A stretch of DNA of 64,000 bases from Thermoanaerobaculia bacterium (GTDB lineage: Bacteria; Acidobacteriota; Thermoanaerobaculia; Multivoradales; J023), in the NCBI GenBank assembly GCA_030431255.1, contig JAUIJL010000002.1, positions 558,001 through 622,000 of the forward strand. The letters are read 5' to 3'. This document shows positions 17,767 to 25,277 of the stretch, in pieces; position 1 is the stretch's first letter, and every line of letters starts with the position of its first letter. The notes beneath the pieces are model-generated. The model was not told the origin of the DNA and did not search any database. It saw only the letters and a program-made list of their open reading frames with translations. A program made the translations under genes and the position numbers.

Positions 17767-19212
17767 ATGCACGTCAATCCTTACCGATACCTGTCTCTTT
17801 CACTTTCATTGATCGCCTTTCTGGCTTTTGCCGACCTGGGCGCCGCCGATCCGGCCCATGCTCGAGCCGGTACCACCTTCGATTGCGCCGCGCTGCCGAT
17901 CGATGGCATCGGTCACGAGCGTTTGTCCGAGCTGAAAGGGGCCCTGACCCGTTGGTTGGAGCTGGACGACGTGCTCTTCGCCTGCGACGCGCCCGACACT
18001 CTGACCGGTGCCCGAGCCGACTTGGCCGGATCCGGAGCCTATTGGTCCGACGTGCCCACGGATCGCTTGAGCATCGCCCGCGCTTCTCACCCGGGGCAGC
18101 GGAAGAGCTATCAGGGGGCCGTGGTGCTCACCCGCGGTGGCCCTTACCAAGTGCTGTTGATGGATGAAGGCACTTCCATTGACCAGTTGGTCGCCACCGA
18201 CCCCGAGCCCGGGCACGAAGGTTGCCATCGGGCCCACGTGATGCCGTTCACCGAATCCCGGGTGCTCGCCCGCCAATCCGCCAACCGTGCTCCCGGACCC
18301 GTCCATCGTTTCGGCGCCGCGGCCGGCGAGGCAGCGGACGCGGTGGACGGAGCCCGCTGGCTGGCGGATGTGGAGACGCTCGCGGGATGGAATCGTCATA
18401 CCCACGGCTCGGAGATCCTCCAGGCCCGCGACTGGCTGGTGACCCAGATGTCCGGCCTGGGGCTCACCACCTCCACGGAATCGTTTCAGGTGGGCGGCAC
18501 CACCGCCTTCAATGTCATCGGCCGTTTGGACGGCACCACCCGCCCCGACGACTGGTTCTTGGTGGGAGCCCACTACGACGCCACCTCCCAAAACACCTCC
18601 CAGGCGGCCCCGGGGGCCGAAGACAACGCCAGTGGCTGCGCCGGAGTTTTGGAGCTGGCCCGGGTGCTCACCGCCCGCAGCCCGGAGGCGACGATTTTCT
18701 TCATCTGCTATTCGGGCGAGGAACAAGGCTTGCACGGCAGCGAAGATCACGCCGGCGATTTGGTGGCGGCCGGTGACGGCTCGAAAATTCAGCGGGTGCT
18801 GACCATGGACATGATCGGTTACACCGGCGATGCCGACCTGGACGTGCTGCTCGAAACCGAGCCGGCCTTCGAATCTACTTTGGACGCCCTCGAAGCCGCC
18901 GCGGCCGCCTTTACCACCCTGCGGACCGTGACCTCGCTCTTCGCTTTCGGCTCAGACCACGTGCCGTATTTGAACCGCAATTTGCCGGCTCTGCTGACCA
19001 TCGAAAACGATTGGGACAGCTATCCGTCCTACCACCGCACCAGTGACACGGCGGACAACATCACCCAAGCCATGGGCGAGCAAATCCTGCGCATGAACGC
19101 GGCGGTTCTAGCCGATGAAACCGGCGCCGGCTCCTCGGCGGAAACGCCGATCTTCGCCGACACCTTCGAGGGCGGAGACCTCAGCGCCTGGAGCCACGTC
19201 GAATCGCCTTGA
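17767..19212 (+). CDS. Exported M28 family zinc aminopeptidase-like metallopeptidase
   Basis: This 481-residue precursor begins with a signal peptide (YLSLSLSLIAFLAFADLGAA). The C-terminal half is an M28 domain with all five di-zinc ligands: H269 (GAHYDA), D286 (EDNASG), E319 with the base E318 (SGEEQG), D348 (MDMIGY) and H423 (YHRTSD). It should act on peptides outside the cytoplasm. The N-terminal part (about 30-200) is an unrecognised prodomain. The last residues are IFADTFEGGDLSAWS, a tail also seen on the DUF1501 protein at 58946. The ATG at 17767 is preferred because an upstream in-frame GTG (17716) lies inside the leader hairpin. Confidence 0.88.
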   Translation: MHVNPYRYLSLSLSLIAFLAFADLGAADPAHARAGTTFDCAALPIDGIGHERLSELKGALTRWLELDDVLFACDAPDTLTGARADLAGSGAYWSDVPTDRLSIARASHPGQRKSYQGAVVLTRGGPYQVLLMDEGTSIDQLVATDPEPGHEGCHRAHVMPFTESRVLARQSANRAPGPVHRFGAAAGEAADAVDGARWLADVETLAGWNRHTHGSEILQARDWLVTQMSGLGLTTSTESFQVGGTTAFNVIGRLDGTTRPDDWFLVGAHYDATSQNTSQAAPGAEDNASGCAGVLELARVLTARSPEATIFFICYSGEEQGLHGSEDHAGDLVAAGDGSKIQRVLTMDMIGYTGDADLDVLLETEPAFESTLDALEAAAAAFTTLRTVTSLFAFGSDHVPYLNRNLPALLTIENDWDSYPSYHRTSDTADNITQAMGEQILRMNAAVLADETGAGSSAETPIFADTFEGGDLSAWSHVESP

Positions 19213-19218
19213 ATCCAA

Positions 19219-20286
19219 CTAGCGATCTCGCAGGGCGGGTAGCCCGACCCCGGGGGTCGGGCGCTCCCGCAGCACCTCACGTCTGAAGCTGAAGAGCTCG
19301 GCCGGTCGGCCGCCGGTGCGCGCGGAGGTGCGCCCCGTGCCTTCCACGAGGCCGCCCTTCTCTACCAGGCGCCGAAAATTCTGTTTGTGTAATCGGCGGC
19401 CGGCCAAGGCCTCCACCACCCTCTGCAGCTGCAGGAGCGTAAAGGTCGGTGGCAGGAGCTCGAAGACCACGGGTCGAAATTTGATCTTGCCCCGCAGCCG
19501 TTGGAGCCCGGTGGCGACGATGCGTCGGTGGTCCAAGCGCATGGGTCGACCGTGGGTCTCGATCCCCCGGGTCTCACCTTGCCCGCGATCACGCAGACTT
19601 TCCGCCACCAGCCCCGCCTCGTACAACAGCTCGTAGCGATCCAGCACCCGATATCCGTCCCACGGAGCCCCGCCCAAGCCGAAAGCGATATCGACCCGCT
19701 CCCGCCGAGACGCCGTTTCGGCTCCGCCGGCCCGTTGAGCCCATTCGTTCAGGGCCGGCTCCAGGCTGTGCTCGAGCACCGTCGGCCGACCTTCCCGCCA
19801 GTCTTCCCAAGGCAAGAAGTCGTACCAATCCCGCCACCGGGCCCCGTCGGATTTGGCGCCCTCCACCGCCAGGCTCAAATAACCGATCGAGAGCACCCTC
19901 GGTCCCCCCAGCCGTTCCCTGGGATCCCGGTGTTTGTCGCCGAAGGTGTAGAGCTGCTCCACGTATCCCACCTCGATACCTGCTTGCTCACGGATCCAAC
20001 CCCGGAGCGCCAGCTCCAGAGTGCGATCCCGCTCCGGATCCAGGGGGCCGAAGGGTAGGGCATCAAAGGTTTCGTCGGGCCGAGCCGGCCGCTCAGTGGG
20101 CAAACCCTCTGCAGTGAGGTTGCCGGCAATGTCTTCAGCAGCGTCGTCATCGAGGCTCTGATCACCGCCCCCGAGGTCGCCGACGCCGTGACCGAGGCGG
20201 GGCACGGTCAGAATCCGGGGACGCTCATCGGTAACGGCGACGACCACCGCGTTCAATCCGATCACCACCGAAAGACCGTCGGCCAC
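19219..20286 (-). CDS. NrtR-like regulator: degenerate Nudix domain plus winged helix
   Basis: The 355-residue protein has an N-terminal Nudix-fold region and a C-terminal winged-helix region (FELLPPTFTLLQLQRVVEAL, then LHKQNFRRLVEKGGLVEGTG and GGRPAELFSF) typical of the NrtR family, whose members sense NAD metabolites such as ADP-ribose. The Nudix box is degenerate (RGWIREQAGI where a catalytic enzyme has REUxEExGU), consistent with a sensor rather than a hydrolase. It starts at a GTG with GGAGG upstream, 3 bp after the lipB stop. No NAD-synthesis gene is adjacent, so the regulon is unknown. Confidence 0.75.
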   Translation of the reverse strand: MADGLSVVIGLNAVVVAVTDERPRILTVPRLGHGVGDLGGGDQSLDDDAAEDIAGNLTAEGLPTERPARPDETFDALPFGPLDPERDRTLELALRGWIREQAGIEVGYVEQLYTFGDKHRDPRERLGGPRVLSIGYLSLAVEGAKSDGARWRDWYDFLPWEDWREGRPTVLEHSLEPALNEWAQRAGGAETASRRERVDIAFGLGGAPWDGYRVLDRYELLYEAGLVAESLRDRGQGETRGIETHGRPMRLDHRRIVATGLQRLRGKIKFRPVVFELLPPTFTLLQLQRVVEALAGRRLHKQNFRRLVEKGGLVEGTGRTSARTGGRPAELFSFRREVLRERPTPGVGLPALRDR

Positions 20287-20289
20287 GGC

Positions 20290-21063
20290 TCAGCCCTCCT
20301 TCAAGCCCAGTGCTTCGTCGAATGACGAGGCGGAGACCTCGATCGGCCGGCGCTGAAAGACGTCCGCGAAATGCTTTGAAACCACCGTCGCCAGCTCCGG
20401 CAGGGCCGGAGGATCCGGAATCCACTCCGCCATGGAGGTCATGCGCACTCCTTGCAGGCCGCAGGCCACGATGCCGGAAAAATGCTCCAGCTCGGTGCGC
20501 ACATTGAGGGCAAAACCGTGAATGGTGATCCAGCGGGAAAGATGCACGCCGATGGAAGCGATTTTCTGATCTCCCACCCAAATGCCGATGAAGTCTTTGC
20601 CTTCCTTGCGCTGGGCGGCAATGCCGAAGTCCGACAACGCGCGCAACAAGGTCTCTTGGAGATCGCGGACGTATTTGCCGATATCCCGCCGATCGGGATT
20701 CAGGTTGACGATCGGATATCCCACCAGCTGACCCGGCCCGTGGTAAGTCACTTGTCCACCGCGATTGGATTCGAAGACCTCGACCCCTCGGGTTTCCAAC
20801 CATCGGCGATCGGCCAGCACATCGCCCTCGTCAGCATTGCGGCCGAGGGTAAATACCGGATGATGCTCCAATAAAAGCAGACGCTCAGGCCCTTCGCCTG
20901 CCTTGATCCGCCGCCTCACTTCTTCCTGGGCTTCGAAAGTCGGACCGTAGGCCCGGCGCCCGAGCCATGAAATATGCAACGAACGTCCGACGCTGGTGGT
21001 CTCGGGCGGCGGCTCGGCGGGAAGCCCGGCCTCGGGTGGAAGACCTGTCTCAGGGCCGGTCAT
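20290..21063 (-). CDS. lipB: Octanoyl-ACP:protein N-octanoyltransferase LipB
   Basis: LipB transfers octanoate from ACP to the lipoyl domains of 2-oxoacid dehydrogenases and GcvH. The 257-residue product contains the hallmark FESNRGGQVTYHGPGQLVGYP, the KIASIGVHLSRWITIHG region with the catalytic Lys, and the nucleophilic Cys C201 in ACGLQGVRMTS. The start at 21063 is set by GGAGG at 6-7 bases, and the start region overlaps the end of the upstream hydrolase gene by 14 bp, which suggests translational coupling. LipA is not in the window. Confidence 0.94.
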   Translation of the reverse strand: MTGPETGLPPEAGLPAEPPPETTSVGRSLHISWLGRRAYGPTFEAQEEVRRRIKAGEGPERLLLLEHHPVFTLGRNADEGDVLADRRWLETRGVEVFESNRGGQVTYHGPGQLVGYPIVNLNPDRRDIGKYVRDLQETLLRALSDFGIAAQRKEGKDFIGIWVGDQKIASIGVHLSRWITIHGFALNVRTELEHFSGIVACGLQGVRMTSMAEWIPDPPALPELATVVSKHFADVFQRRPIEVSASSFDEALGLKEG

Positions 21064-21904
21064 GGTCACCCTCCTCGAGAAGCTCGGATTCGGTCGCAAT
21101 CATGGGCCAAGTCGCGGCGCCGGCGGCTTCTTCCATCCAACCCTGCTCGACTAAGAAAGCCGAGGTCACTCGCCACATCAGCGGCAAACGGTCGATCAAG
21201 CGATGGTCCCCGTCGGTCATCAGATGGAGCTGCGCGCATTGGGCCGGACAATTCACGGCGAAATCCAGGACCATACGCCAATCCACGTCGGTGTCGTTTT
21301 GGCCTTGAAATATCAACGTCTGGGTGGTGGTCGCAGCGGAAAGCTCGTCGACCCGGTAGGATCGCAAATCCTCGATCATCCGCCAGTCCAAGTCGTAGGA
21401 CCCGAGCTCGTGATGCAGGCGAACCCGGCCGAGCTCCGGCCAGCGCTGGAAGGTCTCTTCCCCCAGACGCCGACGCACGCCACCTTCCAGGTTGAAACCG
21501 GGAGCGATGTAAACCGCGGCCACGACTTGCTCGGGATGACGCGCCGCATACCAAGCCGCGACCCCACCTCCCATGGACGATCCGAAGAAGATCAGCTTGC
21601 GAAATCCGAGGGATTGGAGGTGGGTCACCATGCGGCCCAAATCTTCGATATTGCGGGTAACGGTCATGTCGGTGATGGTGCCGCCCGACTCTCCGTGCCC
21701 CTGAAAGTCGAAGCTGCAAAAAGCTAAGCCGGCGGTCACCAGAAGGCGTCCGAATACCTCGGTTTTGAAGCTACGTCTCGAAGACGCAAAACCGTGGCAA
21801 TAGACCACGCACAGCTCGCGATGGGTGGCATGCTCGGGGCGCCGTAGCTCGTAGCTCAAATGGGAGGAAGAACCTCCAGGCTCATGGATCGGTAAGTCGG
21901 CCAC
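21050..21904 (-). CDS. Alpha/beta hydrolase
   Basis: The 284-residue protein has the alpha/beta-hydrolase order: VVYCHGFASSRRSF (oxyanion region), FDFQGHGESGG, nucleophile elbow GSSMGGGVAAW, acid in GQNDTDVDW and the catalytic His in DGDHRLID. This resembles esterases of the serine aminopeptidase S33/YqiA type. The substrate is unknown. It starts at a GTG without a clear ribosome binding site and is the first gene of a minus-strand unit with lipB and the NrtR-like regulator. No signal peptide is seen, so it is cytoplasmic. Confidence 0.85.
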   Translation of the reverse strand: MADLPIHEPGGSSSHLSYELRRPEHATHRELCVVYCHGFASSRRSFKTEVFGRLLVTAGLAFCSFDFQGHGESGGTITDMTVTRNIEDLGRMVTHLQSLGFRKLIFFGSSMGGGVAAWYAARHPEQVVAAVYIAPGFNLEGGVRRRLGEETFQRWPELGRVRLHHELGSYDLDWRMIEDLRSYRVDELSAATTTQTLIFQGQNDTDVDWRMVLDFAVNCPAQCAQLHLMTDGDHRLIDRLPLMWRVTSAFLVEQGWMEEAAGAATWPMIATESELLEEGDHDRP

Positions 21905-21919
21905 GGGTTACGATACACC

Positions 21920-21991
21920 AGTACGGAAAGAACGTCACAGAAAGACAAGCCACAGAAAAGACACGTCATGAAAGACCCGTCGTGGAAAGAC
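21920..21991 (+). repeat. Degenerate 14-16 bp tandem repeat (AGAAAGAC type)
   Basis: Four imperfect units (ACGTCACAGAAAGAC, AAGCCACAGAAAAGAC, ACGTCATGAAAGAC, CCGTCGTGGAAAGAC) run from 21932 to 21991, with a weaker unit before them. They lead straight into the start of the membrane-protein gene. Confidence 0.7.
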
Positions 21992-22560
21992 TTCTAGATC
22001 CCTTCGTCCAACTGAGCTCCGAGCTGCACGTGGCGATCGTCGCGGGCCTCGCGCTTCTCATCTTCGGCCGACGGCTTTTTTGGTTGGCGATCGCCGGGCT
22101 AGGCGCATTCGTCGCGGTGTGGCTGACCTTCCAATTGGGTCAAGCCTTGGAACCCCAAATGCGCGTGGGGGTGGCGGTCGTCGCCGGTCTGGTGGGCGCG
22201 GTCTTCGCCATCGCCGCCCAAAAGGCCGCCCTCAACGTGGCCGGAACGGTGCTCGGCGCCCTGTTGTGCGGCTGGATCACCTACGTGGTCCACACCGATT
22301 TCCTGTTCAAAGATCCCGCTGGATGGCCCTTGGCAGCTGCTATCGTCGGCGCTTTTCTGGGCTTGCTCTTCGCCCAAAAGTTGTTCAACGCGGCCCTGAT
22401 CCTGGTGTCGTCCGGGGTCGGTGCTCTTCTGTTGACCCAGGGCCTCTCCGCCGTCTGGCTCTGGGATCCGATGCGTGAGACGCTCGCCATGGGGACCTTA
22501 TTTATTGCGGGGTTGTTGGTCCAAAAGGGCCGAAAGAAGCCGCCTCCTGCTGTGGATTAG
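21982..22560 (+). CDS. Polytopic membrane protein (TMEM198/DUF4203-like)
   Basis: The 192-residue protein consists of about six to seven hydrophobic, Gly/Ala-rich segments (for example VAIVAGLALLIFG, FWLAIAGLGAFVAVWLTF, GVAVVAGLVGAVFAIAA, LPLAAAIVGAFLGLLF and a C-terminal TLFIAGLLVQ) and a basic C-terminal tail. This resembles DUF4203/TMEM198-type proteins, but I cannot confirm it. The GTG at 21982 is the only start that keeps the first helix intact. It lies within the last unit of the tandem repeat. The function is unknown. Confidence 0.65.
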   Translation: MERLLDPFVQLSSELHVAIVAGLALLIFGRRLFWLAIAGLGAFVAVWLTFQLGQALEPQMRVGVAVVAGLVGAVFAIAAQKAALNVAGTVLGALLCGWITYVVHTDFLFKDPAGWPLAAAIVGAFLGLLFAQKLFNAALILVSSGVGALLLTQGLSAVWLWDPMRETLAMGTLFIAGLLVQKGRKKPPPAVD

Positions 22561-22695
22561 CCTCGGATCCAATGGGAACATCCGTCTGCACCTTTTAGAC
22601 GAAGATTAAGATGTCGGATGTGATGATGTGGTTTGGGACGAGTCCAGAAATCGCTCTACGGCAATCGGTAAGAAAGACTAGGTTGGGAAAAACAG

Positions 22696-23184
22696 ATGAC
22701 GACGCTGGCATATTTCGGTCATCGCCTCAAAGGGCAGCTCGCTGAAAACCCCGAAGGGCTCTCCGGAGTGGAGGTGGTATGGCACGGCACGCACCCGGGC
22801 GACTTGATGGCCCAGGGTCAGAAGCAGGCCGTTTCCGTGCTGGTGGCCGAGCTCGAGGCCCTCGGAGACGACCCCGCGGACCGATTGGCTCGCTTTCGCG
22901 AGACCTGCAAACCGGAGCTCACCCTGGTGCTCCACCATTTCGCCAAGCGGGATCTCCTCAGCTCGTTGCTCGTGGACAACACCCGTACTCTGCAAGCACC
23001 GGTGGCTTTGTCGACCCTGCGCTCTCAAATGCTGAGTCTGATCGTGCGCGACATGCTCGCGCCCACATCACAACCCGGGCCCACCCTGCCGAGAACGCCT
23101 GCCACCTCACGAAATCAGGGCTCGAATCCCTCCCCCACCACGTGTCCCCAATGCGGAGCGCGGCTGGGGTCAGTCAACCTTTAA
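22696..23184 (+). CDS. Small protein, possible degenerate receiver domain with C-terminal CxxC
   Basis: I do not recognise this 162-residue protein. Its first 120 residues alternate hydrophobic strands and amphipathic helices (TLAYFGHRLKG, AVSVLVAELEALGDDP, ELTLVLHHFAKRDLL) in a way that recalls a response-regulator receiver fold, but the usual phospho-acceptor Asp is not evident. The tail is Pro/Thr/Ser-rich and ends with CPQCGARLG, half a zinc ribbon. A weak ribosome binding site precedes the ATG. The next gene starts 13 bp later, so the two form a unit ended by the terminator at 23494. Confidence 0.6.
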   Translation: MTTLAYFGHRLKGQLAENPEGLSGVEVVWHGTHPGDLMAQGQKQAVSVLVAELEALGDDPADRLARFRETCKPELTLVLHHFAKRDLLSSLLVDNTRTLQAPVALSTLRSQMLSLIVRDMLAPTSQPGPTLPRTPATSRNQGSNPSPTTCPQCGARLGSVNL

Positions 23185-23197
23185 ATGGAGAAATCCA

Positions 23198-23479
23198 TTG
23201 GACACTCAACCGTTCACACCCCCTGAGCGTCAATTCTCCGTCGAGCAATTGGCCCGACTGCTGGAAATCACTTCCGAAGTCGACTGCGAATGCCCGAACC
23301 ACCTTTCGCGGATCGTCGATGGGCTCTTGGCTTTCGAGGAATACTCCGCCGGTTGCGAAAGCCGCAACGCCGAGGACCAAGCCCTTCACGCCTTGCTTTA
23401 CCGGGAAACCGCCAAGGCGCGGGCGATCATGGAAGCTGCTCTCGTCGAGCTCGTTCGATTCGAAAAGATCGAGCTGTGA
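23198..23479 (+). CDS. Small Cys-containing helical protein, HTH-like
   Basis: The 93-residue product starts at a TTG with GGAGA eight bases upstream. The N-terminal FSVEQLARLLEITSE resembles the first helices of a MerR-type HTH, followed by a CECPNHL motif, a further Cys in YSAGCESRN and a long C-terminal helix. Three cysteines in this arrangement could bind a metal, but this is speculative. It is the second gene of a two-gene unit. Confidence 0.6.
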   Translation: MDTQPFTPPERQFSVEQLARLLEITSEVDCECPNHLSRIVDGLLAFEEYSAGCESRNAEDQALHALLYRETAKARAIMEAALVELVRFEKIEL

Positions 23480-23493
23480 TCCGGACTGGGGAT

Positions 23494-23518
23494 CCCAGGG
23501 CTAAGCCTGGGCTTTTTT
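23494..23518 (+). terminator. Rho-independent terminator overlapping a convergent gene end
   Basis: CCCAGG (23494-23499) pairs with CCTGGG (23506-23511) and is followed by C and six T residues. It ends the small-protein unit and overlaps the 3' codons of the RamB-like gene. Confidence 0.8.
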
Positions 23519-24991
23519 GATCAGCGCCGCCAGAGCCCCTTCCCTGGCCTCCTGACGCCGGGCAGCTCGATCGACCACGGGATCCGCTGCCCGCACCTCA
23601 CAGCCTTCCAATGTGCATCGCTCACAGGTGGTGTGCACCTCGCTTCGGACGATCGCCGGGTCGTCACAGAAGGCGATGCGCTTGCGCAGGTTGTCGTCGA
23701 CGCGAAAACCGATGCTGATGCTGGTGTTGGAAGCTTCCGTCAAAGCCAAGGGGCGAGTCAGGGTGAACAGCAGATATTCTTCGTCGTCGGCCACGAAATG
23801 GCATCGATGGGCATGGGCCTTCAGCTGAACCCGCTCCCCGGTCCGGACCTTGCCCAACATCGCTGGGCCCGGCCAGCGACGGCAATAATGCTCCCCGGGC
23901 TCCATGCCCAAGGGAATCGGCAAGCCGCTCATGTTGAGAATTTTGGTCAAGCGGAACACGGGCTCGCCGGCGGCATTGGCGAAACGCACAAAAAATGAGC
24001 TCTGAAAATCGAAGTGTCGCGGCAAAAGCTGGCTGAGACGATAGAAGAACGTCTCGGGGGTGGTTTGATATTTCGCCAGCAGTCCCTCAAAGACTTCCGA
24101 CGACCAGGCCGGGCGATCGAAGAGGGCTTCGAGGTCGGCCACCAGGGACTTTTGATTCAAAAGGATCGCCCCGGAAAAGTAGGCGGCCTCGAAGTCGTTG
24201 ATGACTTGGTCGAACGACTCCACCCTCACATAGCCGGAGGTTTGGGATCGCAGCTTGTGGCCGAGCCTCAGATAGCCGAGCTCCCGTCCCATGGCAAAGG
24301 CTCGCTGGGGCTCCAAAAGCCGCGGATTGATCGCCAGACGCCGAGGCTGCCCGTCGACGAAAACCGAGCGCAAATCCGCCAGCTCGGGGAAGTCGGCGAG
24401 CAGCGACTCCTCGATCACGAAACCGTAACGCCGCTCCAAAACGGTCTGAAGATCCGTCGACGGCAGACCCGTGCGTTGCGCCCATCCTTTTTCGTCGAGA
24501 AACGTCTCCGCGGCTTCTTCGATCTCCTCGAAGTAGTTGCCCCTGAGCTGCTGATACGAGCGCAAGGCCGCGAATAGAAAATGCTCGACCCGGACGTCGT
24601 AGGACTGCCCGATCTCCAAGAAGCTGCTCAATAGCGCACCGGCTTTGGCGGGCACCTCGGTCACCAAACCCACCACTTGCTCCGGCTCGATGCCGAAGAG
24701 GTGGAAGGGGAATTCCCGCAAAAAAGATGAGCTGACCAGCTCCCGAACCGGTCGGAGGTGCTCGGCGACCCGCGGAGAGACCAGCTCGTCGTAGCTGATC
24801 TCCAAGGCCTCCGCCATCTGTATCAGCTTGTCGGGCTTTGGGTACTTACGCCCCTTCTCGATTTCCGACAGATACGAGACCGACATCCCTGTTTTTTTGG
24901 CCAGCTCCTTCAGACCCCAACCGTGGTCGAGACGGTGGTGTCGGAGCTTGAGGCCCAGGATGTACCGAAGGCTCTCCGGATTGAGATTCAT
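23501..24991 (-). CDS. RamB-like XRE/ScfR-family regulator
   Basis: The 496-residue protein has an N-terminal XRE helix-turn-helix (about 10-70: LKELAKKTGMSVSYLSEIEKG), a central ImmA/IrrE-like region (about 190-310) and a C-terminal domain ending with the Cys cluster CERCTLEGCEVRA. This is the layout of the RamB/PrpR (ScfR) regulators that control acetate and propionate catabolism in Actinobacteria, where RamB represses aceA and aceB. It is divergent from malate synthase with a 286-bp shared regulatory region containing two identical palindromes. This strongly suggests that it controls aceB and itself. GGGGAG precedes the ATG. Confidence 0.88.
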   Translation of the reverse strand: MNLNPESLRYILGLKLRHHRLDHGWGLKELAKKTGMSVSYLSEIEKGRKYPKPDKLIQMAEALEISYDELVSPRVAEHLRPVRELVSSSFLREFPFHLFGIEPEQVVGLVTEVPAKAGALLSSFLEIGQSYDVRVEHFLFAALRSYQQLRGNYFEEIEEAAETFLDEKGWAQRTGLPSTDLQTVLERRYGFVIEESLLADFPELADLRSVFVDGQPRRLAINPRLLEPQRAFAMGRELGYLRLGHKLRSQTSGYVRVESFDQVINDFEAAYFSGAILLNQKSLVADLEALFDRPAWSSEVFEGLLAKYQTTPETFFYRLSQLLPRHFDFQSSFFVRFANAAGEPVFRLTKILNMSGLPIPLGMEPGEHYCRRWPGPAMLGKVRTGERVQLKAHAHRCHFVADDEEYLLFTLTRPLALTEASNTSISIGFRVDDNLRKRIAFCDDPAIVRSEVHTTCERCTLEGCEVRAADPVVDRAARRQEAREGALAALIKKAQA

Positions 24992-25084
24992 GCGCTCCCC
25001 TAGAAGTCCAAATCAGCTTGAGCGCATTGTAACCCGTACCCGAGCTCGGGAACTAAGCGACCCATGAACATGGTCTTGGGATAA

Positions 25085-25114
25085 ATCATCAGCGAAATTT
25101 CGCTACAAGTTCAA
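25085..25114 (-). promoter_or_regulatory. Promoter of the RamB-like regulator with embedded operator
   Basis: On the minus strand TTGAAC (25109-25114) and GATGAT (25085-25090) are separated by 18 bp. The spacer contains the whole palindrome at 25091-25104, which suggests autoregulation by steric block. Confidence 0.6.
25091..25104. promoter_or_regulatory. Operator 1, AGCGAAATTTCGCT
   Basis: A perfect 14-bp palindrome, identical to operator 2 and 40 bp away centre to centre (about four helical turns). It lies in the spacer of the regulator promoter. Confidence 0.8.
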
Positions 25115-25123
25115 GATTCACCC

Positions 25124-25153
25124 TTGACTAAGCGAAATTTCGCTGACTACAAT
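25124..25153 (+). promoter_or_regulatory. Sigma-70 promoter of aceB with embedded operator
   Basis: TTGACT (25124-25129) and TACAAT (25148-25153) are 18 bp apart. The palindrome at 25131-25144 fills the spacer. The leader to the aceB ATG is about 118 bases and includes two 15-bp repeats at 25169-25198. Confidence 0.75.
25131..25144. promoter_or_regulatory. Operator 2, AGCGAAATTTCGCT
   Basis: This second exact copy of the palindrome is located between the -35 and -10 hexamers of the aceB promoter. It is a probable site for the divergent RamB-like regulator. Confidence 0.8.
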
Positions 25154-25168
25154 TCTTTCGCGCCGAAA

Positions 25169-25198
25169 ATTCGCATTTGCGGCATTCGCATCCGCGGC
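25169..25198 (+). repeat. Two tandem 15-bp repeats in the aceB leader
   Basis: ATTCGCATTTGCGGC (25169-25183) and ATTCGCATCCGCGGC (25184-25198) differ at two positions. They lie immediately downstream of the aceB promoter, and TTTGCGG/CCGAAAATTCGC resemble operator half-sites. Confidence 0.6.
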
Positions 25199-25277
25199 AT
25201 GAGCCGGCTTCGGGAGGTCACGAGACCCGAGCCGGCCACAACGACGAACGAGCTGTGACGACTCTGCTGGAGACCCC

